From the NCBI RefSeq assembly GCF_000293885.2, contig NZ_CP010945.1:6282001-6346000 (forward strand): a stretch of 64,000 nt of DNA, written 5' to 3'. The number at the start of each line of letters is the position of its first letter. The stretch's first letter is position 1. The translations under genes were made by a program, and so were the position numbers. Source of the stretch: Pseudomonas fluorescens NCIMB 11764. Lineage in GTDB: Bacteria; Pseudomonadota; Gammaproteobacteria; Pseudomonadales; Pseudomonadaceae. The notes under the pieces are model-generated. The model searched no databases. It worked only from the letters and a program-made list of their open reading frames with translations, and was not told the DNA's origin. This document shows, piece after piece, positions 34,826-42,860 of the stretch.

Positions 34826-36370
34826 TCAGTTCGCCACGCCGTCAGCGCGTTGGCGCGGCAAAGCCAGTTGCAGCAGGTTGGATTCGTTGGCCTCGTCACG
34901 GGACAGTTCGCCGCGCATCGCCCCTTCGCAGAGCACCAGGATGCGGTCGGAAATACCCATCACTTCCATCAGGTCGCTGGACACCACGATCACCGCGATA
35001 CCGCTTTCAGCGAGGTTATGGATGATCTGGTAGATCTCGGCTTTCGCACCGATGTCGATGCCCCGAGTCGGTTCGTCGAGCAGCAGGATTTTCATCGGCA
35101 TCGACAGCCAGCGGCCGAGAATCGCCTTCTGCTGATTGCCGCCGGACAGGTACATGATTTTCTGTTCAGCGCTCGGTGTTTTTACTTTCAGCGCCTTGAT
35201 CTGCTTGTCGGCGTTGCCTTTCTCCCACAGTCCGCGCAACAGGCAACCGAAGGTGGAGTGGGCGCCGCGTGCGCTGATGTTGATGTTCTCGGCGACGCTG
35301 GAGAGCGGCATGATGCCCTCCTTCTTGCGGTCTTCGGGGCACAGCAGAATCCCCGCCGCAATCGCATCCCGGGGGGAGCGCAGTTTCAGTTCATGCCCGC
35401 GCAATTCCAGGCGCCCGGCGGTGTTGCGCTCAAGGCCGCTGAGTATGCGGAACAGTTCGGTACGACCGGCACCGACCAGGCCGAACAACCCCAGAATCTC
35501 GCCTTTGTGCGCGTCGAAACTCACCGGCTCACGCAAGCCCGGCCCGAGCAGACCGTCGACCCTCAGCGCCACGGCGCCTCGCTTGCGCGGGCGATAATCG
35601 TAGATGTCCTGAATGTCGCGACCGACCATGCACGTGACCAACTGATCATGGGTCAGCTCGCTCATGTCCTCGAAGGTGCGTACGTAGCGGCCGTCCTTGA
35701 ACACCGTCACCGCGTTACAGATGCGGAACACTTCTTCCATGCGATGGGAGACGTAGAGCACCACTTTGCCTTCGTCGCGCAGGCGCCCGATGATCGCCAT
35801 CAAGCGATCGATCTCCCGCGCCGAAAGGCTGCTGGTCGGCTCGTCGAATGCGATCACATGCGCGCCACGGGACAACGCCTTGGCGATTTCCACCAGTTGC
35901 CGTTGCCCCAGGGACAGACGCCCGACTTTCTCTTGCGGGTCGATTTCATCGGCCAGCCCTTTGAGGCAGGCCAACGCTTGCTGACGCAGTGCGCCGCGAT
36001 TGATCAGGCCGAAACTGGCGGGCAGATGACCGAGGAACAGGTTTTCCGCCACGGTCATTTCCGGGACCAGGTGCAACTCTTGATGGATCACCGCCACCTT
36101 GTTGCCGATGCTGTCGGCGGTGGACTTGAAGACCATCGTTCGCTCGCCGATCTGCAGGTCACCGCTGCTCGGCGTATAGGCGCCGCCGAGGATCTTCAGC
36201 AACGTCGACTTGCCGGCACCGTTCTCGCCCATCAAGGCATGAACCTGTCCCGGATGGGCAACGAAGCTGATGCCGTCCAGCGCCTTCACCCCGGGAAAGG
36301 TCTTGCCGATCCCGTTGAAGCGCAGGCTGCCGCCGACGCTGTCGTGTTGTGTCTGTACTTGCGCGTGCAT
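34826..36370 (-). CDS. araG: Sugar ABC transporter ATP-binding protein, AraG type
   Basis: A 514-residue protein with two ABC domains. The first has Walker A GENGAGKST and signature LSLGQRQLVEIAKAL. The second has a degenerate Walker A, GLVGAGRTE, and signature LSGGNQQKAILGRWL. The double-domain layout is that of the arabinose/ribose/galactose importers. The start MHAQVQTQHDSVG at 36370 is chosen over 36427, which would leave only 7 bases to araF. Confidence 0.92.
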   Translation of the reverse strand: MHAQVQTQHDSVGGSLRFNGIGKTFPGVKALDGISFVAHPGQVHALMGENGAGKSTLLKILGGAYTPSSGDLQIGERTMVFKSTADSIGNKVAVIHQELHLVPEMTVAENLFLGHLPASFGLINRGALRQQALACLKGLADEIDPQEKVGRLSLGQRQLVEIAKALSRGAHVIAFDEPTSSLSAREIDRLMAIIGRLRDEGKVVLYVSHRMEEVFRICNAVTVFKDGRYVRTFEDMSELTHDQLVTCMVGRDIQDIYDYRPRKRGAVALRVDGLLGPGLREPVSFDAHKGEILGLFGLVGAGRTELFRILSGLERNTAGRLELRGHELKLRSPRDAIAAGILLCPEDRKKEGIMPLSSVAENINISARGAHSTFGCLLRGLWEKGNADKQIKALKVKTPSAEQKIMYLSGGNQQKAILGRWLSMPMKILLLDEPTRGIDIGAKAEIYQIIHNLAESGIAVIVVSSDLMEVMGISDRILVLCEGAMRGELSRDEANESNLLQLALPRQRADGVAN

Positions 36371-36434
36371 AACCCACCTCATCAACAGATCAGGCAACCC
36401 CGTCGCCAGGGCTGCCGATGAAATCAACCGCGCC

Positions 36435-37439
36435 TCAGTTCCAGAGGCCGATCTTTTCCAGTTCCTGCTTGAAGTTGTCGCGCGTGATCAGGGTCACGTC
36501 GTCCATGGCGGTGTATTTCGGCGGTTCTTTGCCGGTGGTGACCCACTCGTACATCATGCTCGCGGTGTTGTAGCCCTCGATGTGTGGGCTCGGCAGCATC
36601 GAACCGAAGAAGCCGCTGTTGGGCTTTTTCAGTTCGCCGATGGCGTCGGTGCCGTTGATGCCGATGCCAATCACGTTGGCGGCGGCAAAACCGGCACTCT
36701 CGGTAGCGCGCACGCCGCCCAGTACGGTGTTGTCGTTCATGCCACCGATGATCAGGTTTTTCGCCGCGCTCGGCAGTTTCACCAGCGCCGAGTTGGTGGC
36801 GTCCATGCTGCCCGGCACGTCTAGGGTTTTCAGCGCCGAAAACAGGATGTGGTCTTTCGGCATGCCGGCGTCTTCCAGCGCCTTGACCGAACCGTCGGTG
36901 CGCTTCTTGCCGGTGTCGAGTTCGTTGTAGGTGTTGATGACCGCGTAGGTGTCTTTCCAGTCCCAGCCGCGTTTTTTCGCTTCAGTGGCCATCGCCGCGC
37001 CCTGCTTCTGGCCGACTTCGAACGCTGCCATGCCCAGGTACGGGACGTCTTCCATGAACTTGCCGCTGGCATCGACAAAACGGTCATCCACGGCAATCAC
37101 TTTCAAACCGTTGAGCTTGGCTTTGGCCATGATCGCCGGACCGAGGGACACGTCCGGCGGGCAGATCACGAAACCCTTGGCGCCGTTGGCGGCCAGGCTG
37201 TCGATGGCGGAAAGGGTCTTCTCGCCGTCCGGTACGGCGATCTTGATGACTGTGAAGCCTTTCTCTTTGCCGGCCTTTTCGGCGAAGGCCCATTCGGTCT
37301 GGAACCAGGGCTCTTCCGCCTGCTTGACCAGAAAACCGATCTTCACTTCCTCGGCCGCCAGCAACGTACTGCTCAGGCTGACCGCGGTGACCGCCAAAGC
37401 GGCACAGCACAGGGAACGGATCCCACGACGACGATTCAT
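36435..37439 (-). CDS. araF: Sugar ABC transporter periplasmic binding protein, AraF type
   Basis: A 334-residue periplasmic protein. A signal peptide ends near SLSSTLLAAEE. The mature protein has a class-B sugar-binding fold (EVKIGFLVKQAEEPWFQTEW, GFVICPPDVSLGPA, NTYNELDTGKKR, GIGINGTDAIGELKK). E. coli AraF binds L-arabinose and also D-galactose, which matters here because of the linked galactonate genes. The operator-like palindrome at 37502 precedes it. Confidence 0.9.
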   Translation of the reverse strand: MNRRRGIRSLCCAALAVTAVSLSSTLLAAEEVKIGFLVKQAEEPWFQTEWAFAEKAGKEKGFTVIKIAVPDGEKTLSAIDSLAANGAKGFVICPPDVSLGPAIMAKAKLNGLKVIAVDDRFVDASGKFMEDVPYLGMAAFEVGQKQGAAMATEAKKRGWDWKDTYAVINTYNELDTGKKRTDGSVKALEDAGMPKDHILFSALKTLDVPGSMDATNSALVKLPSAAKNLIIGGMNDNTVLGGVRATESAGFAAANVIGIGINGTDAIGELKKPNSGFFGSMLPSPHIEGYNTASMMYEWVTTGKEPPKYTAMDDVTLITRDNFKQELEKIGLWN

Positions 37440-37501
37440 AAGCTGACTCCTTGTTATTTTTTTTGAGCGTTAATTTGAAAGCCGGTGCAGCAAATAGTCA
37501 T

Positions 37502-37515
37502 ATCATATGATGATT
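37502..37515 (-). promoter_or_regulatory. Candidate FCD-regulator operator upstream of araF
   Basis: On the minus strand this reads AATCATCATATGAT, containing the perfect palindrome ATCATATGAT, 63 bases before the araF start. Thirteen of 14 bases match the site at 40327-40340 upstream of the DgoR-like gene. Confidence 0.6.
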
Positions 37516-37554
37516 GGATTTCAAGCGGAATTCCGCGCCTGAAATGCGTTTTGC

Positions 37555-38373
37555 CTAGTCGTGATACATCACCGAGCGACCTCCATCGATAGTGATGCAC
37601 GATGCGTTGATAAAGGGCGCTTCGTCGCTGGCCAGGAAAACCGCAGTCATCGCCACTTCAATCGGCTGGCCGATGCGCCGCGGTGGATGCAGATCGAGAG
37701 CGCGTTGGCGCTCGGCGTGCGGGTCGGCAAAACCGTTCCAGTAATCGACGTTCAGTTGGGTTTCGATGTAGCCCGGTGCGATGGCGTTGACGCGAATGCC
37801 CTTCGGCGCATATTCGATGCCCAGCGCGCGGGTCAGGCCCAGCAGGCCGTGCTTGGCCACCGGGTATGGGAAGCAGCCCGGAATGATGTGCGTGGAATGG
37901 GTAGAGGCAATGTTGATGATGCTGCCGATGCCCTGCTCGATCATTTGCGGCAGCACCGCTTTACAGCCGAACCAGGCGCCGTCCAGGTCAATGGCGAAAC
38001 AACGACGCCAGTCTTCTTCGGTCATTTCCAGCGGATCGCGGAACACGTTGACCCCGGCGCAGTTGACCAGCACGTCGATGCGGCCGTGCAGGTCGACTGC
38101 CAGTCTGGCCATGGCGTGCAAGTCTTGCTGATTGGACACGTCAGCCTTTATCGCCTGAACATCAAACCCCTTGTCTCGCCAATGCGCCGCGACGTGTTCG
38201 ACTTTCTCACCCTGGATATCACTGATGATCAGCCTGGCCTGCTGGGAGGCGAAGGTCGCGACAATCGCCTCGCCAATGCCCTGAGCCGCGCCGGTCAGCA
38301 ACACGACCTTGTTTTTCAGGCGCTCACCCTTCGGTGGCTCGGGCACCGCTGGCAGGGAAAGAGGTTCACCCAT
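37555..38373 (-). CDS. SDR-family sugar dehydrogenase (galactose/arabinose 1-dehydrogenase candidate)
   Basis: A 272-residue short-chain dehydrogenase with TGAAQGIGEAI near residue 29, NCAG, the catalytic Ser in INIASTHSTH and the YxxxK as YPVAK. Between SMP-30 lactonase and araFGH it should oxidise the imported aldose to its lactone. SDR-type D-galactose dehydrogenases are known in rhizobia. Its promoter is a twin of the dgo promoter, which favours D-galactose, with L-arabinose as a structural analogue. AAGGAG lies 9 bases before ATG 38373. Confidence 0.8.
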   Translation of the reverse strand: MGEPLSLPAVPEPPKGERLKNKVVLLTGAAQGIGEAIVATFASQQARLIISDIQGEKVEHVAAHWRDKGFDVQAIKADVSNQQDLHAMARLAVDLHGRIDVLVNCAGVNVFRDPLEMTEEDWRRCFAIDLDGAWFGCKAVLPQMIEQGIGSIINIASTHSTHIIPGCFPYPVAKHGLLGLTRALGIEYAPKGIRVNAIAPGYIETQLNVDYWNGFADPHAERQRALDLHPPRRIGQPIEVAMTAVFLASDEAPFINASCITIDGGRSVMYHD

Positions 38374-38458
38374 GAATCAGAACTCCTTTTCGCGGGCACG
38401 ACAAAAACCGGGCATCTGTCGATGTCCGGCCAAAAAGCTTTGTGGAAAATAGCTGCAT
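38366..38458 (-). CDS. 30-codon upstream ORF overlapping the SDR start
   Basis: ATG 38458 is preceded by CAGGTGAAGTG, the same start context as dgoK. The frame runs 30 codons (MQLFSTKLFGRTSTDARFL and on) and stops at TGA 38366-38368, inside the SDR start ATGGGTGA. It could be a leader peptide that couples translation. Or it could be a chance frame left when the dgo-type promoter and start were copied here. Confidence 0.45.
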   Translation of the reverse strand: MQLFSTKLFGRTSTDARFLSCPRKGVLIHG

Positions 38459-38503
38459 CACTTCACCTGTTTTGTTTTTTTAAGTGTGAGTGCGTGTAAC
38501 TGA

Positions 38504-38571
38504 TGGAGCCGACTATAAACCCGACCGCCAAATAATCTCAATATATAATTTTACATCCCATATTTTGGGAT
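38504..38571 (-). promoter_or_regulatory. SDR promoter, twin of the dgo promoter
   Basis: Minus strand: -35 TTGAGA (38536-38541), 18-bp spacer, -10 TATAGT (38512-38517), and ATCCCA-N5-TGGGAT (38555-38571) upstream. Hexamers, spacer length, the GGGTTTATAGT context and the palindrome equal those before dgoK. The leader to the SDR start is about 130 bases and contains the small ORF. Confidence 0.75.
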
Positions 38572-39447
38572 CTAACCAGCAAATTTCGTACAGGTTTTTC
38601 CGGACACATCGACCTGAAGGGACAACACCGCCCCGTCCAGCGGATGGTTGAGCGGGCTCGCAGCGCTGGTGATGTAGAGGGTTTTCAAGTCCGGACCGCC
38701 AAACACACAACTGGTGGGGCGGCTGACCGGCAGCTCGATCACGCGATCGACCTGACCATCTGGCGTCAACCTGAGCAGGCAACTGCCGTCCCAGCGAGCA
38801 TTCCAAAGGTAACCCTCGGCATCCATCGCCGAGCCGTCGGGTCCGCCGCGTTCATGGGGGCCGAACCAGACTTGCGCGGGCTCGAGGCCGCCGTCGGTGC
38901 GAATGAAATGCTGATAGAGCGTGCCATCCAGGCTGTCGGCGAAATAAAGCGTGGTGGCGTCGTCACTCCATAACAACGTGTTGGGAATGCCCAATCCGCG
39001 AAGCAGCGGCGTGACCCGGGCATCGCGGTCAATTCGAAACAAGCCGCCGGACCGTCGCACGATGGGCAGGTCTTCGCCGTTTTCGCCGATGTTGTTCTGC
39101 ATGGTGCCGAGCCATAGCCGGCCCTGCGCATCGCAACGGGCTTCGTTGGCGCGATTGCCGGGTTGCGGGTCGGCGACGCAGCACAAGCTCAATCGTGGCT
39201 CAAGTCCCGGTGAATCGAGATCGAGCCGGTACACACCACTACTCAACGTCACCAGCGCATCGCCGCTTTCGCAGGGAATGAAGGCTGACACGTGCTCGGG
39301 CATCTGCCAGATTTGCACGTTGGCGCCGACCAGGCGCAACGCTTGTTTACCGGCAATATCCACCCAGTACAGCGCCTGCGTCGGCGCATCCCAGAAGGGG
39401 CCCTCGCCCAGGTGTGCACGGTGCTGGGTAACTGCGGTCCACTCCAT
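38572..39447 (-). CDS. SMP-30/gluconolactonase-family sugar lactonase
   Basis: A 291-residue six-bladed beta-propeller lactonase. The metal ligands are expected in LGEGPFWD (Glu), NRANEARCDAQGRLW (Asn), NTLLWSDDATTLYFADS (Asn/Asp) and DGSAMDAEGYLWNARW. It should open the galactono- or arabinono-lactone made by the SDR. Its stop touches the palindrome of the SDR promoter, so it is transcribed separately from, or reads through into, the SDR gene. Confidence 0.87.
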   Translation of the reverse strand: MEWTAVTQHRAHLGEGPFWDAPTQALYWVDIAGKQALRLVGANVQIWQMPEHVSAFIPCESGDALVTLSSGVYRLDLDSPGLEPRLSLCCVADPQPGNRANEARCDAQGRLWLGTMQNNIGENGEDLPIVRRSGGLFRIDRDARVTPLLRGLGIPNTLLWSDDATTLYFADSLDGTLYQHFIRTDGGLEPAQVWFGPHERGGPDGSAMDAEGYLWNARWDGSCLLRLTPDGQVDRVIELPVSRPTSCVFGGPDLKTLYITSAASPLNHPLDGAVLSLQVDVSGKTCTKFAG

Positions 39448-39471
39448 GAAACCTCCTTCTTATTGCTTTTA

Positions 39472-39560
39472 TGTGGGAGCGAGCCTGCTCGCGATTGCGG
39501 TGGGTCAGGCGAGATCAATATTGAATGTGCCAGCCTAATCGCGAGCTGGCTCCCACAAGG
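39472..39560. repeat. REPIN between the FCD regulator and lactonase genes
   Basis: TGTGGGAGCGAGCCTGCTCG and its inverted partner CGCGAGCTGGCTCCCACA bound an 89-base element. The two arms are of slightly different subclasses (GAGCCTGCTC and GAGCTGGCTC). Confidence 0.82.
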
Positions 39561-39572
39561 GGTCTGTGTTTT

Positions 39573-40289
39573 TTATCCGGCCTTTTTATCGGCCATGACT
39601 TTTGGGTAGAAACGTTTGATGGCCAGGTCGGCGTTGTCGATGAGCGTCATGCAGGCCCACACACCGCGCGCGGCATCGCGAGCGGCGATGGCATCGGCCA
39701 TGTCTTTGTGAATCGGTAATGTGCGGCGCAACTCGTCCGGGTCAGCCGCGGAGACTTCGAAAGACACCGCCAGCAACGCGCCGAGGGCCGGGACCATTTG
39801 TTCGATGAATTGATTGTGGCTGGCCGCGAGAATGCACTCGTGGAAGAACTGGTCGGCGCGGTTGTAATCGATGCCGCTGTCTACCGCTCGCTCCAGCGCG
39901 TTGTAGGCCTGAAGCACTGCTTGCACCTGTTCGACGGTCGCTCGCTCGCAGGCCCAGCGCACGGCCATCGGCTCGATGGTGCGGCGCAGGTCGAGCAGGT
40001 CGTCGACGAAATTTTCCGGCAAGCCGCTGCGGGAAAGCCAGCCGACGACTTGCGGATCGAAGAGGTTCCAACGCCGCACCGGCAATACTCGCGTGCCAAC
40101 CTTGGGCCCGACTTCGAGCATGCCTTTGGCGACCAGGGTTTTGATGGCTTCGCGGATGACCGTGCGACTGACGCCGAGTTGCTCGCCCAGATCGGCTTCG
40201 ACCTTGAGGGTTTCGCCGGGTTTTACCTGGCCCGTCGCAATCCAGCAACCCAGCCAATCGACCGTCGATGCGTGAAAACTGCTGGACAT
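39573..40289 (-). CDS. GntR/FCD-family regulator, DgoR-like
   Basis: A 238-residue regulator. A GntR winged helix (GETLKVEADLGEQLGVSRTV within 20-70) is followed by an FCD ligand domain with metal-binding His positions (FFHECILAASHNQF, IHKDMADAI). The segment WNLFDPQVVGWL and then EPMAVRWACERAT matches the same region of E. coli DgoR, the galactonate repressor, as I remember it. It probably controls araFGH and itself through the AATCATCATAyGAT sites. I prefer ATG 40289 over GTG 40295. Confidence 0.83.
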   Translation of the reverse strand: MSSSFHASTVDWLGCWIATGQVKPGETLKVEADLGEQLGVSRTVIREAIKTLVAKGMLEVGPKVGTRVLPVRRWNLFDPQVVGWLSRSGLPENFVDDLLDLRRTIEPMAVRWACERATVEQVQAVLQAYNALERAVDSGIDYNRADQFFHECILAASHNQFIEQMVPALGALLAVSFEVSAADPDELRRTLPIHKDMADAIAARDAARGVWACMTLIDNADLAIKRFYPKVMADKKAG

Positions 40290-40326
40290 GGGCACCTCAA
40301 AGCCGTTCGCAATGGGTGCCCACGCT

Positions 40327-40343
40327 AATCATCATACGATTGG
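40327..40343. promoter_or_regulatory. Candidate autoregulatory operator of the FCD regulator
   Basis: AATCATCATACGATTGG lies 38 bases before the regulator start and shares AATCATCATAyGAT with the araF upstream site at 37502. Confidence 0.55.
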
Positions 40344-40385
40344 GTGTCAATTTGATTTTCAGGGAAAAGCAAAATCTTGTGTGTG

Positions 40386-40946
40386 TTACGGCTCCAGGCC
40401 GATGGGGAAGAAGATGCCGCCGCTCCACACGCCAAGCCAGCGCTGCCCATCGATCTCGCGGGTCACCGCCAGTTCCACCAATTGGTAAAACACATTGCGA
40501 TGGATCAGCGCTTCAAGGTTGGTGCGCACATGCACATACGGCGCAGGCTCTTGTGTCACCGGATCAATCACTACACGGATCGCATGTTCCGCACCGGCCT
40601 CGGCGGTTTCATCGACGTTGGTGGTAAAGCGCAGGACTTGTGCTTCGCCCTCGCCTTCCACCTCCACGGCGATCGCCACGAACGGTGCATCGTCGACCTT
40701 GATGCCGACCTTCTCGACAGGGGTGATGAGGAAATAATCATCGCCGTCGCGGCGAATGATGGTGGAGAACAGTTTGACCATTGGCTTGCGTCCGATCGGC
40801 GTGCCCAGGTAATACCAGGTGCCGTCGCGGGCGATGCGCATGTCGATGTCGCCGCAGAAGTCGGGGTTCCACAAGTGGACCGGTGGCAAGCCTTTGGTCT
40901 TGGGGATCTGCCCCAGAAGGTCGTTGGCTTTTTGCGGGCCACTCAT
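40386..40946 (-). CDS. DUF1285-domain protein
   Basis: A 186-residue cytosolic protein of the DUF1285 family ([53 protein letters not shown]). The family has a known fold but no assigned function. It lies 15 bases after the DUF4823 lipoprotein gene and is probably in its operon. Confidence 0.85.
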   Translation of the reverse strand: MSGPQKANDLLGQIPKTKGLPPVHLWNPDFCGDIDMRIARDGTWYYLGTPIGRKPMVKLFSTIIRRDGDDYFLITPVEKVGIKVDDAPFVAIAVEVEGEGEAQVLRFTTNVDETAEAGAEHAIRVVIDPVTQEPAPYVHVRTNLEALIHRNVFYQLVELAVTREIDGQRWLGVWSGGIFFPIGLEP

Positions 40947-40961
40947 GGCGTTCTCCTTGGA

Positions 40962-41570
40962 TTACTGGTCGCTGAGCCCCAGCAGGCTGCGCGCATATTG
41001 TTCCAGCGGCGGGCCCATCAGGTCTTCTGGCTTTTTGTCGTGGAACGTCAGTAAACCGCCACGACTCTTGATACGTGCAGTATCAATCAAATACTGGGTA
41101 CTGGTCTCGATCAACATGATCTGAATCACGCCGGTGTCGATGCCGAGGCGATCCACGGCTTCCTGATCGAGCCATTCGTCCGAGTTGCCGATGCGGTCAT
41201 CCGACTTGGCGAAACGGGTATAGAGCAGGTAATGCGCGCCGACTGCACGGGCTTCGCCCATCGCCTGATCGAGGCCTTCCGGCGCACGCGCACGGCGGAC
41301 CATCGGGAAATATTCGATAAAGCCGTCGAAGGCGACTTCGGCAATCACGTTAGGACGCGGGTAAACCGCGCTGCCCGGCGGAGCAAAGGCGCCCTGGGCG
41401 ATATAGACGAACGAGTCCGGTTGAATGCGCAGATTGTTCACGCGGCGACTATCGCTGTGGTCGAGCAGACCCGCGTCACTCATGTGGTAGCGAGTCCCTT
41501 CAGCCAGATCGCTGACATTCATGCAGCCACCAAGCGCCAAAACGGCCAGCAGCAAAACCAGGCTACGCAT
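40962..41570 (-). CDS. DUF4823-domain lipoprotein
   Basis: A 202-residue lipoprotein with the lipobox VLALGGCMN. It is followed by the DUF4823 pattern (GTRYHMSDAGLLDHSDS, FVYIAQGAFAPPGSAVYPRP, GAHYLLYTRFAKSDDR). Function is unknown. The start MRSLVLLLAVLA (41570) gives a proper signal peptide; the reading from 41654 does not. Confidence 0.82.
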   Translation of the reverse strand: MRSLVLLLAVLALGGCMNVSDLAEGTRYHMSDAGLLDHSDSRRVNNLRIQPDSFVYIAQGAFAPPGSAVYPRPNVIAEVAFDGFIEYFPMVRRARAPEGLDQAMGEARAVGAHYLLYTRFAKSDDRIGNSDEWLDQEAVDRLGIDTGVIQIMLIETSTQYLIDTARIKSRGGLLTFHDKKPEDLMGPPLEQYARSLLGLSDQ

Positions 41571-41655
41571 CCTACCCTCCAGAGGCCGGTGACGGAAAAC
41601 CGGCGAATGGCCATGGGATGCAGCTTCCGCGCCAGTCTTCAGGAGTGCGAACATT

Positions 41656-41747
41656 TGTGGCGAGGGGATTTATCCCCGTTGGGCAACGAAGCGGCCCAAA
41701 AAAATGGGACTGCTGCACAGTCCAACGGGATAAATCCCCTCGCCACA
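41656..41747. repeat. REPIN, GGGGATTTATCCCC subclass
   Basis: TGTGGCGAGGGGATTTATCC and its inverted partner GGATAAATCCCCTCGCCACA flank the element, with GGACTGCTGCACAGTCC in the middle. It lies 6 bases after the moaA stop. Confidence 0.88.
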
Positions 41748-41753
41748 GCCCGA

Positions 41754-42722
41754 TCAGCCGCCGATAATTTTCATGATGGTCGCCCCACCCGAGAACGCCA
41801 CTTCCTGCTTGTCACCCAAGGCTTTCACCAGAAGACGCTGCAACGCCGGCAACGCCTGATGGCGCGGCTTGTCCAGCAGATCACCGACATAGTGACGATT
41901 GCTCGACGACAGACAGCCATGCAACCAGCCCGTCGACGACAAACGCAGTCGCGAGCAGGTACGACAGAACGGCACGCTTTCGTTGGCGATTACGCCGAAA
42001 TAGCCCTGACCTGGAATTTCATAGCGCACCGCCGTCGCGTCGACGGGTGCATCGGCCTGCAGGTACTCATAACGATCACCGATCAGGCTCAGCAACTGCT
42101 GAAGGCTGACGAACTGTTGCAGAAAAGCGTTGTTGTCACTGGCCAGGTGCCCCATGCGCATCAGCTCGATGAAGCGCAGCTCGTAACCTCGCTCCAGGCA
42201 GTAATCGAGCAGCGGCATCACCTGATCGAGGTTTTGTCCGCGCAACGGCACCATGTTGACCTTGATCTTCATGCCGGCGGCACTGGCCTGATCCATGCCG
42301 TCGAGCACAGTCGCCAGATCACCGCCGCGGGCAATGCTGCGGAATGCACCGGCATCCAGGGTATCGAGGGAAACGTTGATGCGCCGGATACCGGCGTCGA
42401 CCAGCAGGGGCAGTTTTTTCGCCAGCAGTTGACCATTGGTGGTCAGGCTGATGTCTTGCAGGCCCATCTGCCCGACGGCGGTCATGAAGGCTTCGAGTTT
42501 GGGGCTGACCAGCGGCTCACCGCCGGTGATGCGCAGTCGCTCGATCCCCGCCGCTTCGATGAGGTAGGCAACGCCGCGTGCCATGGCTTCGGCCGACAGT
42601 TCGTCCTGCGCAGCGACCAGCCGCTTGCCGTTGGGCACGCAGTAGGTACACGCGTAATTGCAGGCTGAGGTCAGGCTGATTCGCAGATTGCGGAAACGCC
42701 TGCCTTGACGGTCAACGATCAT
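41754..42722 (-). CDS. moaA: GTP 3',8-cyclase (molybdenum cofactor biosynthesis)
   Basis: A 322-residue radical-SAM enzyme, first step of molybdopterin synthesis. The N-terminal cluster site is CNYACTYC (Cx3Cx2C). The C-terminal cluster is CRTCSRLRLSSTGWLHGC (Cx2Cx13C). The C-terminus ends in Gly-Gly, as needed for activity. Other moa genes are not adjacent, so this is a stand-alone copy; pseudomonads often have two. The start 42722 lies behind GGAGTG. Confidence 0.92.
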   Translation of the reverse strand: MIVDRQGRRFRNLRISLTSACNYACTYCVPNGKRLVAAQDELSAEAMARGVAYLIEAAGIERLRITGGEPLVSPKLEAFMTAVGQMGLQDISLTTNGQLLAKKLPLLVDAGIRRINVSLDTLDAGAFRSIARGGDLATVLDGMDQASAAGMKIKVNMVPLRGQNLDQVMPLLDYCLERGYELRFIELMRMGHLASDNNAFLQQFVSLQQLLSLIGDRYEYLQADAPVDATAVRYEIPGQGYFGVIANESVPFCRTCSRLRLSSTGWLHGCLSSSNRHYVGDLLDKPRHQALPALQRLLVKALGDKQEVAFSGGATIMKIIGG

Positions 42723-42754
42723 GGTCACTCCGGCACAAGGAAATCGGACGGCGT

Positions 42755-42780
42755 AAAACTTGACTTACAAATCAAGTTTT
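42755..42780. promoter_or_regulatory. AT-rich inverted repeat between tetR and moaA
   Basis: AAAACTTGA and TCAAGTTTT form a perfect 9-bp inverted repeat around 8 bases, 33 bases upstream of moaA and 80 after the TetR stop. It could be an operator at the moaA promoter or the end of the tetR transcript. Confidence 0.45.
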
Positions 42781-42860
42781 AGCAAGTCCCATGCCTGAGT
42801 ATATTCCTGAGGTACTGCGCCATGTTGCGAAATAATGGCGCAATAAAGCAACTGAATGGC

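Noticed and set aside
34802..36421. A 539-codon plus-strand frame opposite araG
   Set aside because: The minus strand encodes both ABC domains with all motifs; the plus frame is His/Gln-rich shadow.
41232..42668. A 478-codon plus-strand frame opposite moaA and DUF4823
   Set aside because: It crosses two real genes and a REPIN and has no family resemblance.
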